From Pseudomonas indica NBRC 103045 (GTDB taxonomy: Bacteria; Pseudomonadota; Gammaproteobacteria; Pseudomonadales; Pseudomonadaceae): DNA of 64,000 nt. The notes below the pieces were generated by a model, which was not told the origin of the DNA, did not search any database, and saw nothing but the letters and a program-made list of their open reading frames with translations. Within the stretch, counting starts at the first letter, position 1. Every line of letters begins with the position of its first letter. This document shows positions 45,182-53,898 of this stretch, one piece after another. Position numbers and translations under genes: made by a program. The stretch is taken from positions 62,001-126,000 of the forward strand of contig NZ_BDAC01000018.1 of assembly GCF_002091635.1 (NCBI RefSeq), given 5' to 3'.

Positions 45182-46669
45182 ATGAAAGTTTCCGACCTGT
45201 TCCAGTACCGGCGGCCTGAAATCAAGGCCCTGCACCTGACCTGGATCGCCTTCTACATCTGCTTCTTCGTCTGGTTCAACATGGCCCCGCTGGCCACCAG
45301 CATGCTGAAGACGGTGAACTGGCTGAAGCCCGAAGACCTGCGCCTGTTCGCCATCGCCAACGTGGCGATGACCATCCCGGCGCGCATCCTGGTGGGCATG
45401 GCCCTGGACAAATGGGGCCCGCGCCGGGTGTTCTCGGTGCTGATGGTGGTCATGGCGCTGCCGGCCTTCGCCTTCGCCTTCGGTGACAGCCGCACCCAGT
45501 TGCTGGTGGCGCGCCTGCTGCTCAGCTCCATCGGCGCCAGCTTCGTGGTCGGCATCCACATGACCGCGCTCTGGTTCAAGCCGAAGGACATCGGCTTCGC
45601 CGAGGGCTTCTATGCCGGTTGGGGCAACTTCGGTTCCGCCGCCGCCGCCATGAGCCTGCCGGCCATCGCCCTGCACATCTTCGGCGGCCCGGAAGGCTGG
45701 CGCTACGCGATTGCCACCACCGCCGCGATCATGGCCATCTACGGCGTCTACTACTGGTTCGCGATCACCGACGGCCCGGCCGGCTCGGTGCACCGCAAGC
45801 CGCGCAAGGCCAGCGCCATGGAAGTCAGCACCTGGGGCGACATGGTCAAGCTGATCCTGTTCACCATCCCCATGATCGGCATCCTCGCCGTGCTGGTCTG
45901 GCGCATCCAGGGGCTCGGCTACCTGTCCGCCGAAGGCGCGCTGGCCTGCTACGCGGTGATCGCCCTGGTGGTGGTCTACCAGATCGTGCAGATCCTGCGG
46001 GTCAACCTGCCGATCCTGAAGAAGGGCGTGCCGGAGGACGACAAGTACCCCTTCAACAGCGTCGCCGCGCTGAACACCACCTACTTCGCCAACTTCGGCG
46101 CGGAGCTGGCGGTGGTTTCCATGCTGCCGATGTTCTTCGAGCAGACCTGGAGCCTGTCGCCCACGGCCGCCGGCTTCATCGCCGCGTCCTTCGCCTTCGT
46201 CAACCTGATCGCGCGGCCCATGGGCGGGCTGGTCTCCGACCGCTTCGGCAACCGCCGCTTCGTGATGCTCGCCTACATGCTCGGCATCGGCTGCGGCTTC
46301 GCCCTGATGGGCCTGATGAACCAGAGCTGGCCGCTGATCGTGGCGGTGGCCATTACCGTGGCCTGCTCGATGTTCGTGCAGGGCGCGGAGGGTGCCACCT
46401 TCGGCATCGTGCCGTCGATCAAGCGCCGCATCACCGGGCAGATCGCCGGCATGGCGGGGGCCTACGGCAACGTCGGCGCGGTCTTCTACCTGACCCTGTA
46501 CACCTTCGTCACGCCCTCGCAGTTCTTTTTCATCATCGCCACCGGCGCCTTCATCAGCTTCGCCGTGTGCTTCTTCTGGCTGAAGGAGCCCGAGGGAGCG
46601 TTTTCCGAAGACTACTTCGTGTCCTCCGTGGACCGCGAACTCGAGATGAGGGCTGAACGCGTTCACTGA
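45182..46669 (+). CDS. narK2: NarK2-type nitrate/nitrite transporter
   Basis: A 495-residue MFS permease of the NarK2 type: LHLTWIAFYICFFVWFNMAP, then LVARLLLSSIGASFVVGIHM, AEGFYAGWGNFGSAAAAMSL and QGAEGATFGIVPSIKRRITG (the second nitrate signature). It differs clearly from the upstream NarK, so the operon carries two transporter classes. The family is thought to exchange nitrate for nitrite during respiration. GAGGAGTAGTCGAAC precedes the ATG. Confidence 0.92.
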   Translation: MKVSDLFQYRRPEIKALHLTWIAFYICFFVWFNMAPLATSMLKTVNWLKPEDLRLFAIANVAMTIPARILVGMALDKWGPRRVFSVLMVVMALPAFAFAFGDSRTQLLVARLLLSSIGASFVVGIHMTALWFKPKDIGFAEGFYAGWGNFGSAAAAMSLPAIALHIFGGPEGWRYAIATTAAIMAIYGVYYWFAITDGPAGSVHRKPRKASAMEVSTWGDMVKLILFTIPMIGILAVLVWRIQGLGYLSAEGALACYAVIALVVVYQIVQILRVNLPILKKGVPEDDKYPFNSVAALNTTYFANFGAELAVVSMLPMFFEQTWSLSPTAAGFIAASFAFVNLIARPMGGLVSDRFGNRRFVMLAYMLGIGCGFALMGLMNQSWPLIVAVAITVACSMFVQGAEGATFGIVPSIKRRITGQIAGMAGAYGNVGAVFYLTLYTFVTPSQFFFIIATGAFISFAVCFFWLKEPEGAFSEDYFVSSVDRELEMRAERVH

Positions 46670-46743
46670 CACAAGCACCGGACCCGACCACCGAACCTGA
46701 TGAGAACCGGGCGCCGCCAGACCGGCGCCGAGAGGAGAAGAAA

Positions 46744-49700
46744 ATGAGCCACTTGCTCGATCAACTGCGCTTCTTCAAGAGGAAGCAGGGCGAGTTCGCC
46801 GACGGCCACGGCGAGACCCGCATCGAATCCCGCGACTGGGAGAACGTCTACCGTTCGCGCTGGCAGTACGACAAGATCGTGCGCTCCACCCACGGGGTGA
46901 ACTGCACCGGGTCGTGCTCCTGGAAGATCTACGTAAAGAACGGCCTGATCACCTGGGAAACCCAGCAGACCGACTACCCGCGTACCCGCAACGACCTGCC
47001 CAACCACGAACCGCGCGGCTGCCCGCGTGGTGCCAGCTATAGCTGGTACATCTACAGCGCCAACCGTCTGAAGTATCCGAAGGTGCGCAAGCCGCTGCTC
47101 AAGCTGTGGCGCGAGGCGCGCCGCACCCTGGCGCCGGTGGAAGCCTGGGCCAGGATCGTCGAGGACAAGGCCAAGGCCGAGTCCTACAAGAGCAAGCGCG
47201 GCATGGGCGGTTTCATCCGCTCCAGTTGGGACGAGGTCAACGAGATCATCGCCGCCGCCAACGTCTACACCGTCAAGCAGTACGGCCCGGACCGCGTGGT
47301 CGGCTTCTCGCCGATCCCGGCGATGTCCATGGTCAGCTACGCGGCGGGTAGCCGCTACCTGTCGCTGATCGGCGGCGTGTGCCTGTCCTTCTACGACTGG
47401 TACTGCGATCTGCCGCCGGCCTCGCCGCAAGTCTGGGGCGAGCAGACCGACGTGCCGGAATCGGCCGACTGGTACAACTCCAACTACATCATCGCCTGGG
47501 GCTCCAACGTGCCGCAGACGCGGACCCCGGACGCCCACTTCTTCACCGAGGTGCGCTACAAGGGCACCAAGACCGTGGCCATCACCCCGGACTACTCCGA
47601 AGTGGCCAAGCTCACCGACCTCTGGCTCAACCCGAAGCAGGGCACCGACGCGGCGCTGGCCCAGGCCTTCGCCCACGTCATCTTCAAGGAATTCCACCTG
47701 GAGAAGCCGAGCGCCTACTTCACCGATTACGCCAAGCGCTACACCGACCTGCCGGTGCTGGTGCGCCTGGTCGAGAAGGACGGTGCCTTCGTCGCAGACC
47801 GCTTCCTGCGCGCCTCGGATCTGGCCGACAACCTCGGCCAGGCCAACAACCCCGAGTGGAAGACCATCGCGGTGGATGCTAGCGGTGAGCTGGTGTCGCC
47901 GCTGGGTTCCATCGGCTACCGCTGGGGCGAGAAGGGCAAGTGGAATATCGAGGCGAAGGAGGGCGGTGAAGGCCGCGAGGTCGATCTCAAGCTGAGCCAG
48001 ATCGATGGCGGCGAAGTGGCCGAGGTGGCCTTCCCGTACTTCGGCGGTATCCACCACGAGCACTTCCAGCACGCCGAAGGCGAGGCCATCCAGCTGCGCC
48101 GCGTGCCGGTCCGTACCATCACCCTGGCCGACGGCAGCAGCGCCAAGGTCGCCACCGTGTTCGACCTGATGGCCGGCAACCTGGCCATCGACCGTGGTCT
48201 GGGCGGTTCCAACGTCGCCAAGAGCTACGATGACGCCAGCGTGCCCGGCACCCCGGCCTGGCAGGAGAAGATCACCGGCGTGGCGCGCGAGAAGGCGATC
48301 CAGATCGCCCGCGAATTCGCCGACAACGCCGACAAGACCCATGGCCGCTCCATGATCATCGTCGGCGCGGCGATGAACCACTGGTACCACATGGACATGA
48401 ACTACCGCGGGCTGATCAACATGCTCATGCTCTGCGGTTGCGTCGGCCAGACCGGCGGCGGCTGGGCCCACTACGTCGGCCAGGAGAAACTGCGCCCGCA
48501 GTGCGGCTGGCTGCCGCTGGCCTTCGGCCTGGACTGGAGCCGTCCGTCGCGGCAGATGAACGGCACCAGCTTCTTCTACAACCACAGCTCGCAGTGGCGC
48601 CACGAGAAGATGAGCATCCATGAAGTGCTCTCGCCGCTGGCCGACAAGTCGCAGTTCCCCGAGCACATGCTCGACTACAACATCCGCGCCGAGCGCGCCG
48701 GCTGGTTGCCGAGCGCACCGCAGCTGAACCGCAACCCGCTGCAGATCACCCGCGACGCCGCCGCTGCCGGGATGTCGCCGGTGGACTACGTGGTGAAGTC
48801 GCTGAAGGACGGTTCGCTGCGCTTTGCCTGCGAGCAGCCGGACAACCCGGATAACTTCCCGCGCAACATGTTCGTCTGGCGTTCCAACCTGCTCGGTTCC
48901 TCGGGCAAGGGCCACGAGTACATGCTCAAGTACCTGCTGGGCACCAAGAACGGCGTGATGAACGAAGACCTCGGCAAGCGCGGCGGCTTCAAGCCGAACG
49001 AAGCCGAGTGGGTGGACGAGGGTGCCATCGGCAAGCTCGATCTGGTCACCACCCTGGACTTCCGCATGTCCTCCACCTGCGTGTACTCCGACATCGTCCT
49101 GCCGACCGCCACCTGGTACGAGAAGGACGACATGAACACCTCGGACATGCACCCCTTCATCCACCCGCTGTCGGCCGCCATCGACCCGGCCTGGGAAGCG
49201 CGTTCCGACTGGGAAATCTACAAGGGCATCGCCAAGGCCTTCTCGGCCATGGCGCGCGGCCACCTGGGCGTGGAGCAGGATCTGGTCACCGTACCCTTGC
49301 TGCACGACAGCCCCGGCGAACTGGCGCAGCCGTTCGGCGGCAGCGACTGGAAGAGCGCGGGCGTCGATCCCCAGCCGGGCAAGAACTGCCCGAACATCAC
49401 GGTGGTCGAGCGCGACTACCCGAACACCTACAAGAAGTTCACCTCCTTGGGCCCGCTGCTCGACAAGCTCGGCAACGGCGGCAAGGGCATCAACTGGAAC
49501 ACCCAGCACGAGGTCGAGTTCCTCGGTGAGCTGAACTACAAGGTGCGCGAGGAGGGCGTTAGCGAGGGCCGGCCGAAGATCGAATCGGCCATCGATGCGG
49601 CGGAGGTCATCCTTAGCCTGGCACCGGAGACCAATGGTCACGTCGCCGTGAAGGCCTGGGCCGCGCTGTCCGAGTTCACCGGCCGCGACCACAGCCACCT

Positions 49701-50499
49701 GGCGCTGCCGAAGGAGCACGAGGCGATCCGCTTCCGCGACATCCAGGCGCAGCCGCGCAAGATCATCTCCAGCCCGACCTGGTCGGGTCTCGAAGACGAG
49801 CATGTGTCCTACAACGCCGGCTACACCAACGTCCACGAATACATCCCGTGGCGCACCCTCACCGGCCGCCAGCAGTTCTTCCAGGACCACCCCTGGATGC
49901 AGGCGTTCGGCGAGCAGATGATGAGCTACCGGCCGCCGATCAACACCCGCACCATCGACTACGTGAAGGGTAAGAAGTCCAACGGCAACCCGGAGATCGT
50001 CCTCAACTGGATCACCCCGCACCAGAAGTGGGGCATCCACAGCACCTACACCGACAACCTGATCATGCTCACCCTCAGCCGCGGCGGGCCCATCGTCTGG
50101 ATGAGCGAGATCGACGCCAAGCGCGCCGGCATCGAGGACAACGACTGGATCGAGTGCTTCAACGCCAACGGCGCCCTGACCGCCCGCGCGGTGGTCAGCC
50201 AGCGGGTCAAGGAAGGCATGGTGATGATGTACCACGCCCAGGAACGCATCGTGAACGTGCCCGGCAGCGAGACCACCAAGACCCGCGGCGGCCACCACAA
50301 CTCGGTGACCCGCGTGGTGCTCAAGCCCACCCATATGATCGGCGGCTACGCCCAGCAGGCCTACGGCTTCAACTACTACGGCACGGTCGGCTGCAACCGC
50401 GACGAGTTCGTCGTGGTGCGCAAGATGGCCAAGGTCGACTGGCTCGACGGCCCCAATGGCAACGACTTGCCGCAACCGCTGCCGACTGAGATCGAGTGA
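46744..50499 (+). CDS. narG: Respiratory nitrate reductase alpha subunit NarG
   Basis: The 1251-residue catalytic subunit binds Mo-bisMGD and one [4Fe-4S] cluster and reduces nitrate to nitrite at the cytosolic face of the inner membrane. The FS0 cluster ligands are in HGVNCTGSCSWK plus a later Cys in EPRGCPRGA. The molybdenum Asp lies in SFYDWYCDLPPASPQVWGEQ. SNYIIAWGSNVPQTRTPDAH and the C-terminal domain closely match E. coli NarG in order and length. A ribosome site GAGAGGAG precedes the ATG. It receives electrons from NarH. Confidence 0.97.
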   Translation: MSHLLDQLRFFKRKQGEFADGHGETRIESRDWENVYRSRWQYDKIVRSTHGVNCTGSCSWKIYVKNGLITWETQQTDYPRTRNDLPNHEPRGCPRGASYSWYIYSANRLKYPKVRKPLLKLWREARRTLAPVEAWARIVEDKAKAESYKSKRGMGGFIRSSWDEVNEIIAAANVYTVKQYGPDRVVGFSPIPAMSMVSYAAGSRYLSLIGGVCLSFYDWYCDLPPASPQVWGEQTDVPESADWYNSNYIIAWGSNVPQTRTPDAHFFTEVRYKGTKTVAITPDYSEVAKLTDLWLNPKQGTDAALAQAFAHVIFKEFHLEKPSAYFTDYAKRYTDLPVLVRLVEKDGAFVADRFLRASDLADNLGQANNPEWKTIAVDASGELVSPLGSIGYRWGEKGKWNIEAKEGGEGREVDLKLSQIDGGEVAEVAFPYFGGIHHEHFQHAEGEAIQLRRVPVRTITLADGSSAKVATVFDLMAGNLAIDRGLGGSNVAKSYDDASVPGTPAWQEKITGVAREKAIQIAREFADNADKTHGRSMIIVGAAMNHWYHMDMNYRGLINMLMLCGCVGQTGGGWAHYVGQEKLRPQCGWLPLAFGLDWSRPSRQMNGTSFFYNHSSQWRHEKMSIHEVLSPLADKSQFPEHMLDYNIRAERAGWLPSAPQLNRNPLQITRDAAAAGMSPVDYVVKSLKDGSLRFACEQPDNPDNFPRNMFVWRSNLLGSSGKGHEYMLKYLLGTKNGVMNEDLGKRGGFKPNEAEWVDEGAIGKLDLVTTLDFRMSSTCVYSDIVLPTATWYEKDDMNTSDMHPFIHPLSAAIDPAWEARSDWEIYKGIAKAFSAMARGHLGVEQDLVTVPLLHDSPGELAQPFGGSDWKSAGVDPQPGKNCPNITVVERDYPNTYKKFTSLGPLLDKLGNGGKGINWNTQHEVEFLGELNYKVREEGVSEGRPKIESAIDAAEVILSLAPETNGHVAVKAWAALSEFTGRDHSHLALPKEHEAIRFRDIQAQPRKIISSPTWSGLEDEHVSYNAGYTNVHEYIPWRTLTGRQQFFQDHPWMQAFGEQMMSYRPPINTRTIDYVKGKKSNGNPEIVLNWITPHQKWGIHSTYTDNLIMLTLSRGGPIVWMSEIDAKRAGIEDNDWIECFNANGALTARAVVSQRVKEGMVMMYHAQERIVNVPGSETTKTRGGHHNSVTRVVLKPTHMIGGYAQQAYGFNYYGTVGCNRDEFVVVRKMAKVDWLDGPNGNDLPQPLPTEIE

Positions 50500-50510
50500 G
50501 GAGAGCAGAG

Positions 50511-52049
50511 ATGAAAATTCGTTCCCAAGTGGGCATGGTCCTGAACCTGGACAAGTGCATCGGCTGCCATACCTGCTCGATCACCTGCAAGAACGTCTGG
50601 ACCAGCCGCGAAGGCATGGAATACGCCTGGTTCAACAACGTCGAGACCAAGCCCGGCATCGGCTACCCCAAGGAGTGGGAGAACCAGGAGAAGTGGAAGG
50701 GCGGCTGGGTGCGCAACGCCGACGGCTCGATCAACCCGAAGATCGGCGGCAAGTACCGCGTGCTGGCGAATATCTTCGCCAACCCGGACATGCCCTCGAT
50801 CGACGACTACTACGAGCCGTTCGACTTCGACTACCAGCACCTGCACACCGCGCCGCTGGGTAACCACCAGCCGGTGGCCCGGCCGCGCTCGCTGATTTCC
50901 GGCCAGCGCATGGAGAAGATCGAGTGGGGCCCGAACTGGGAGGAGATCCTCGGCACCGAATTCGCCAAGCGGCGCAAGGACAAGAACTTCGACAAGGTCC
51001 AGGCGGACATCTACGGCGAGTACGAAAACACCTTCATGATGTACCTGCCGCGCCTGTGCGAGCACTGCCTCAACCCGGCGTGCGCGGCGTCCTGCCCGAG
51101 CGGTGCGATCTACAAGCGCGAAGAGGACGGCATCGTCCTCATCGACCAGGAGAAGTGCCGCGGCTGGCGGATGTGCATCAGCGGCTGCCCGTACAAGAAG
51201 ATCTACTTCAACTGGAAGAGCGGTAAGTCCGAGAAGTGCATCTTCTGCTTCCCGCGCATCGAGGCCGGCATGCCGACCGTCTGTGCCGAGACCTGCGTGG
51301 GCCGCATCCGCTACCTCGGCGTGCTGCTGTATGACGCCGATCGCATCCATGAAGTGGCGAGCACCGCCAGCGAGCAGGACCTCTACGAGAAGCAACTGGA
51401 GATCTTCCTCGACCCGCACGATCCGAAGGTCATCGCCCAGGCCCTGGCCGACGGCGTGCCGCAGTCGGTGATCGACGCCGCGCAGAAGTCGCCGGTGTAC
51501 AAGATGGCGGTGGACTGGAAGCTGGCCCTGCCGCTGCACCCGGAATACCGCACCCTGCCGATGGTCTGGTACGTGCCGCCGCTGTCGCCAATCCAGAACG
51601 CTGCAGCGTCCGGCCAGGTGGCCATGAATGGCGTGCTGCCGGACGTGGATAGCCTGCGTATCCCGCTGCGCTACCTGGCCAACCTGCTCACCGCCGGCGA
51701 CGAGAAGCCGGTCAAGCGTGCCCTCAAGCGCATGCTGGCGATGCGTGCCTACAAGCGCGCCGAGCAGGTGGAAGGACGCCAGGACCTCGCGGTGCTGGAC
51801 GAGGTCGGCCTGAGTGTCGCCGAGGTGGAGGACATGTACCGCTACCTTGCCATCGCCAACTACGAAGACCGCTACGTGATTCCGTCGGCGCACCGCGAAG
51901 AGGCCATGAGCGACGCCTTCGCCGAGCGCTCCGGCTGCGGCTTCAGCTTCGGCAGCGGCTGCTCCGGCGCCTCGGACACCAACATGTTCGGTGCGAAGAA
52001 GGCCAACCGCCGCGACATCATCCAGACCGTCCAGCTGTGGGAGGACTGA
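50511..52049 (+). CDS. narH: Respiratory nitrate reductase beta subunit NarH
   Basis: This 512-residue ferredoxin-like subunit carries three [4Fe-4S] and one [3Fe-4S] cluster that move electrons from NarI to NarG. Cysteine groups are CIGCHTCSITCKNVW, CEHCLNPACAASCPSG, CRGWRMCISGCPYKK (Trp in place of one Cys, giving the 3Fe cluster) and CIFCFPRIE with CAETCVGRIRYLG. The C-terminal tail CGFSFGSGCSG is Cys/Gly-rich. The start 50511 follows GAGGAGAGCAG. It begins 11 bp after narG. Confidence 0.97.
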   Translation: MKIRSQVGMVLNLDKCIGCHTCSITCKNVWTSREGMEYAWFNNVETKPGIGYPKEWENQEKWKGGWVRNADGSINPKIGGKYRVLANIFANPDMPSIDDYYEPFDFDYQHLHTAPLGNHQPVARPRSLISGQRMEKIEWGPNWEEILGTEFAKRRKDKNFDKVQADIYGEYENTFMMYLPRLCEHCLNPACAASCPSGAIYKREEDGIVLIDQEKCRGWRMCISGCPYKKIYFNWKSGKSEKCIFCFPRIEAGMPTVCAETCVGRIRYLGVLLYDADRIHEVASTASEQDLYEKQLEIFLDPHDPKVIAQALADGVPQSVIDAAQKSPVYKMAVDWKLALPLHPEYRTLPMVWYVPPLSPIQNAAASGQVAMNGVLPDVDSLRIPLRYLANLLTAGDEKPVKRALKRMLAMRAYKRAEQVEGRQDLAVLDEVGLSVAEVEDMYRYLAIANYEDRYVIPSAHREEAMSDAFAERSGCGFSFGSGCSGASDTNMFGAKKANRRDIIQTVQLWED

Positions 52050-52051
52050 GC

Positions 52052-52807
52052 ATGCGCATCCTGAAAGTCATCTCCCTGCTGCTGGACTACCCCGGCGAGC
52101 TGCTGCGCGACAACCGCGACGAGCTGGCCGGCGTCATCACCGTGGCCCGCGAGATCAGCCCGACCCAGCGCACTGCGCTGGTCGGTCTGCTCGACGAGCT
52201 GGCCGACGGCGACCTGATGGACGTGCAGGAGCGCTACAGCGAGCTGTTCGACAAGGGCCGCGCGCTGTCCCTGCTGCTGTTCGAACACGTGCACGGCGAG
52301 TCCCGCGACCGCGGCCAGGCCATGGTTGACCTGATGGCGCAGTACACCGAGGCCGGTTTCGCCATCGATGTGCGCGAGCTGCCGGACTACATCCCGCTGT
52401 ACCTGGAATACCTGGCGACCCGCGACGACCTCGTGGCCCGCGAGGGCCTGGCCGACGTGGCGCACCTGCTGGCCCTGCTGGCGGTGCGCCTGGAGGAGCG
52501 CGAAAGCCCCTACGCCGCGTGCTTCCGCGCGCTGCTGCAGATCGCTGGCCAGCCGTTGGAGGAAACCCTGGCCGAACTGCGCGAGCAGGTCGCCGGGGAG
52601 ACCCGCGACGACTCCCTGGAGGCTCTCGACAAGGTCTGGGAAGAAGAGCAGGTGAACTTCCTCCAGGCCGGCCAGCAGGAGCGTTGCGGCTCCATGGCCA
52701 TGGGTCCGGGCAAGGCCCGCGAGGAAAGCGCGGTGCCGCTGCACTGGGTGGATTTCAAGCATGACGGGCAGGCCGCCGCGCTGGCCCAGGAGGTGCGTAA
52801 TGTCTAA
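52052..52807 (+). CDS. narJ: Nitrate reductase assembly chaperone NarJ
   Basis: The 251-residue cytosolic chaperone binds NarG and aids insertion of the molybdenum cofactor and FS0 before membrane attachment. The conserved helices RILKVISLLLDYPGELLRDN, LFEHVHGESRDRGQAMVDLM and the motif ELPDYIPLYLEYLA are intact. It starts two bases after the narH stop and overlaps narI by eight bases, implying coupled translation. Confidence 0.94.
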   Translation: MRILKVISLLLDYPGELLRDNRDELAGVITVAREISPTQRTALVGLLDELADGDLMDVQERYSELFDKGRALSLLLFEHVHGESRDRGQAMVDLMAQYTEAGFAIDVRELPDYIPLYLEYLATRDDLVAREGLADVAHLLALLAVRLEERESPYAACFRALLQIAGQPLEETLAELREQVAGETRDDSLEALDKVWEEEQVNFLQAGQQERCGSMAMGPGKAREESAVPLHWVDFKHDGQAAALAQEVRNV

Positions 52808-53603
52808 GTTGAATTTCCTGCTGTTCGGGGTCTATCCCTATATCGCCCTGGCCATCTGCCTGATCGGTAGCTGGGCGCGCTTCGACCTGTCCCAGTACAG
52901 CTGGAAGGCCGGCTCCAGCCAGATCTTCAATCGCACGGCGGCCGAGCAGCGCTATATGCGCATCGCCAGCAACCTGTTCCACGTCGGCGTGCTGTTCATC
53001 CTCGCCGGCCACTTCGTCGGCCTGCTGACCCCCGAGGCGCTGTACCACTCGGTGATCAGCACCGCCAACAAGCAACTGCTGGCGATGGTTTCCGGCGGCT
53101 TCTTCGGCATCCTCTGCCTGATCGGGCTGCTGATGCTGATCAAGCGCCGCCTCAGCGATGCGCGGGTGCGGGCCAACTCCAACCCCAGCGACATCCTGAT
53201 CCTGTTCGTCCTGCTGGCGCAGTTGGTGCTCGGCCTGCTGACCATCGTCGCCTCCACCGGCCACCTCGACGGCTCGGTGATGGTGATGCTGGCCAATTGG
53301 GCGCAGTCCACCGTGACCCTCGATCCGGTGGCCGCCGCCGCCGCCATCGCGCCGGTCAGCCTGGTCTACAAGCTCCACGTGTTCCTCGGCCTGACCCTGT
53401 TCGTGCTGTTCCCCTTCACCCGCCTGGTGCACATCGTCAGCGCACCGGTGTGGTACCTGGGGCGGCGCTACCAGATCGTCCGCCAGAAGGGCACCCGCCC
53501 GGTGGCGCCGCGTCCGGTCATGGCGCGTCGCGACGAGCGCGTGGAAAGCCCCGAGCCGGGCTACGCCCCGGCCCCGACCCTGGTACGGGACAGCGTCAAC
53601 TGA
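52800..53603 (+). CDS. narI: Respiratory nitrate reductase gamma subunit NarI (extended C-terminus)
   Basis: A 267-residue di-heme cytochrome b with five TM helices that oxidises quinol and anchors NarGH. The N-terminus FLLFGVYPYIALAICLIGSW and the heme-ligand region LFHVGVLFILAGHFVGLLTP and YKLHVFLGLTLFVLFPFTRL are typical. Family members usually end soon after RRYQIVR. Here about 40 extra residues follow, rich in Arg, Pro and Glu. Their role is unknown. Confidence 0.94.
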   Translation: MSKLNFLLFGVYPYIALAICLIGSWARFDLSQYSWKAGSSQIFNRTAAEQRYMRIASNLFHVGVLFILAGHFVGLLTPEALYHSVISTANKQLLAMVSGGFFGILCLIGLLMLIKRRLSDARVRANSNPSDILILFVLLAQLVLGLLTIVASTGHLDGSVMVMLANWAQSTVTLDPVAAAAAIAPVSLVYKLHVFLGLTLFVLFPFTRLVHIVSAPVWYLGRRYQIVRQKGTRPVAPRPVMARRDERVESPEPGYAPAPTLVRDSVN

Positions 53604-53612
53604 GTCACGATG

Positions 53613-53642
53613 GGGTGGACGAGGCGTTTCTGATCCACCCCG
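53613..53642 (+). other. Hairpin between narI and the Cys-rich small gene
   Basis: GGGGTGGA at the left pairs with TCCACCCC at the right, separated by a 14-base loop, just after the narI stop. It may dampen or stabilise the upstream message. There is no T-run, so it is not a clear terminator. Confidence 0.5.
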
Positions 53643-53673
53643 CTCGATTACTTCAACGAAGAGGAATGCAGTC

Positions 53674-53832
53674 ATGGCATGTGGATGTGGTGGTGGAAAC
53701 GGCGGGCAGGGCGGCTGCGGCGGGCAGAAGCCCGTGAGCGAAGCGACCGAGACCCCGGCGGTACAGGAAGTGGTGCCTGAGCCGGCACAGGAAGCGGAAG
53801 CGCAGGAAACCGAGCCGGGCTCGGAGCAGTAA
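53674..53832 (+). CDS. Small Cys/Gly-rich protein paralogous to the leader of the downstream PpiC protein
   Basis: A 52-residue protein starting MACGCGGGNGGQGGCGGQKP and continuing with a Glu/Pro/Ala-rich tail (TPAVQEVVPEPAQEAEAQE). The first 20 codons and the VQEV-PEP tail closely resemble the N-terminus of the next gene, at DNA level as well. It therefore looks like a duplicated, stand-alone copy of that leader. The CGC and GGC clusters could bind metal. AGAGGAATGCAGTC precedes the ATG. It lies in the nar operon and is conserved in reading frame with a proper stop. Confidence 0.75.
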   Translation: MACGCGGGNGGQGGCGGQKPVSEATETPAVQEVVPEPAQEAEAQETEPGSEQ

Positions 53833-53898
53833 CGGCGAAACAGGTGAAGCGGCGATGCCCTTCACCTGGCCAGGAATTCACAGTGAGAGGTAAAGGTC

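Noticed and set aside
46663-50475. 1270-codon open frame antisense to narG
   Set aside because: It is the mirror of a clear narG reading frame. In high-GC DNA the antisense frame often stays open, and its product is a biased Val/His/Gly/Arg-rich sequence without any recognisable domain.
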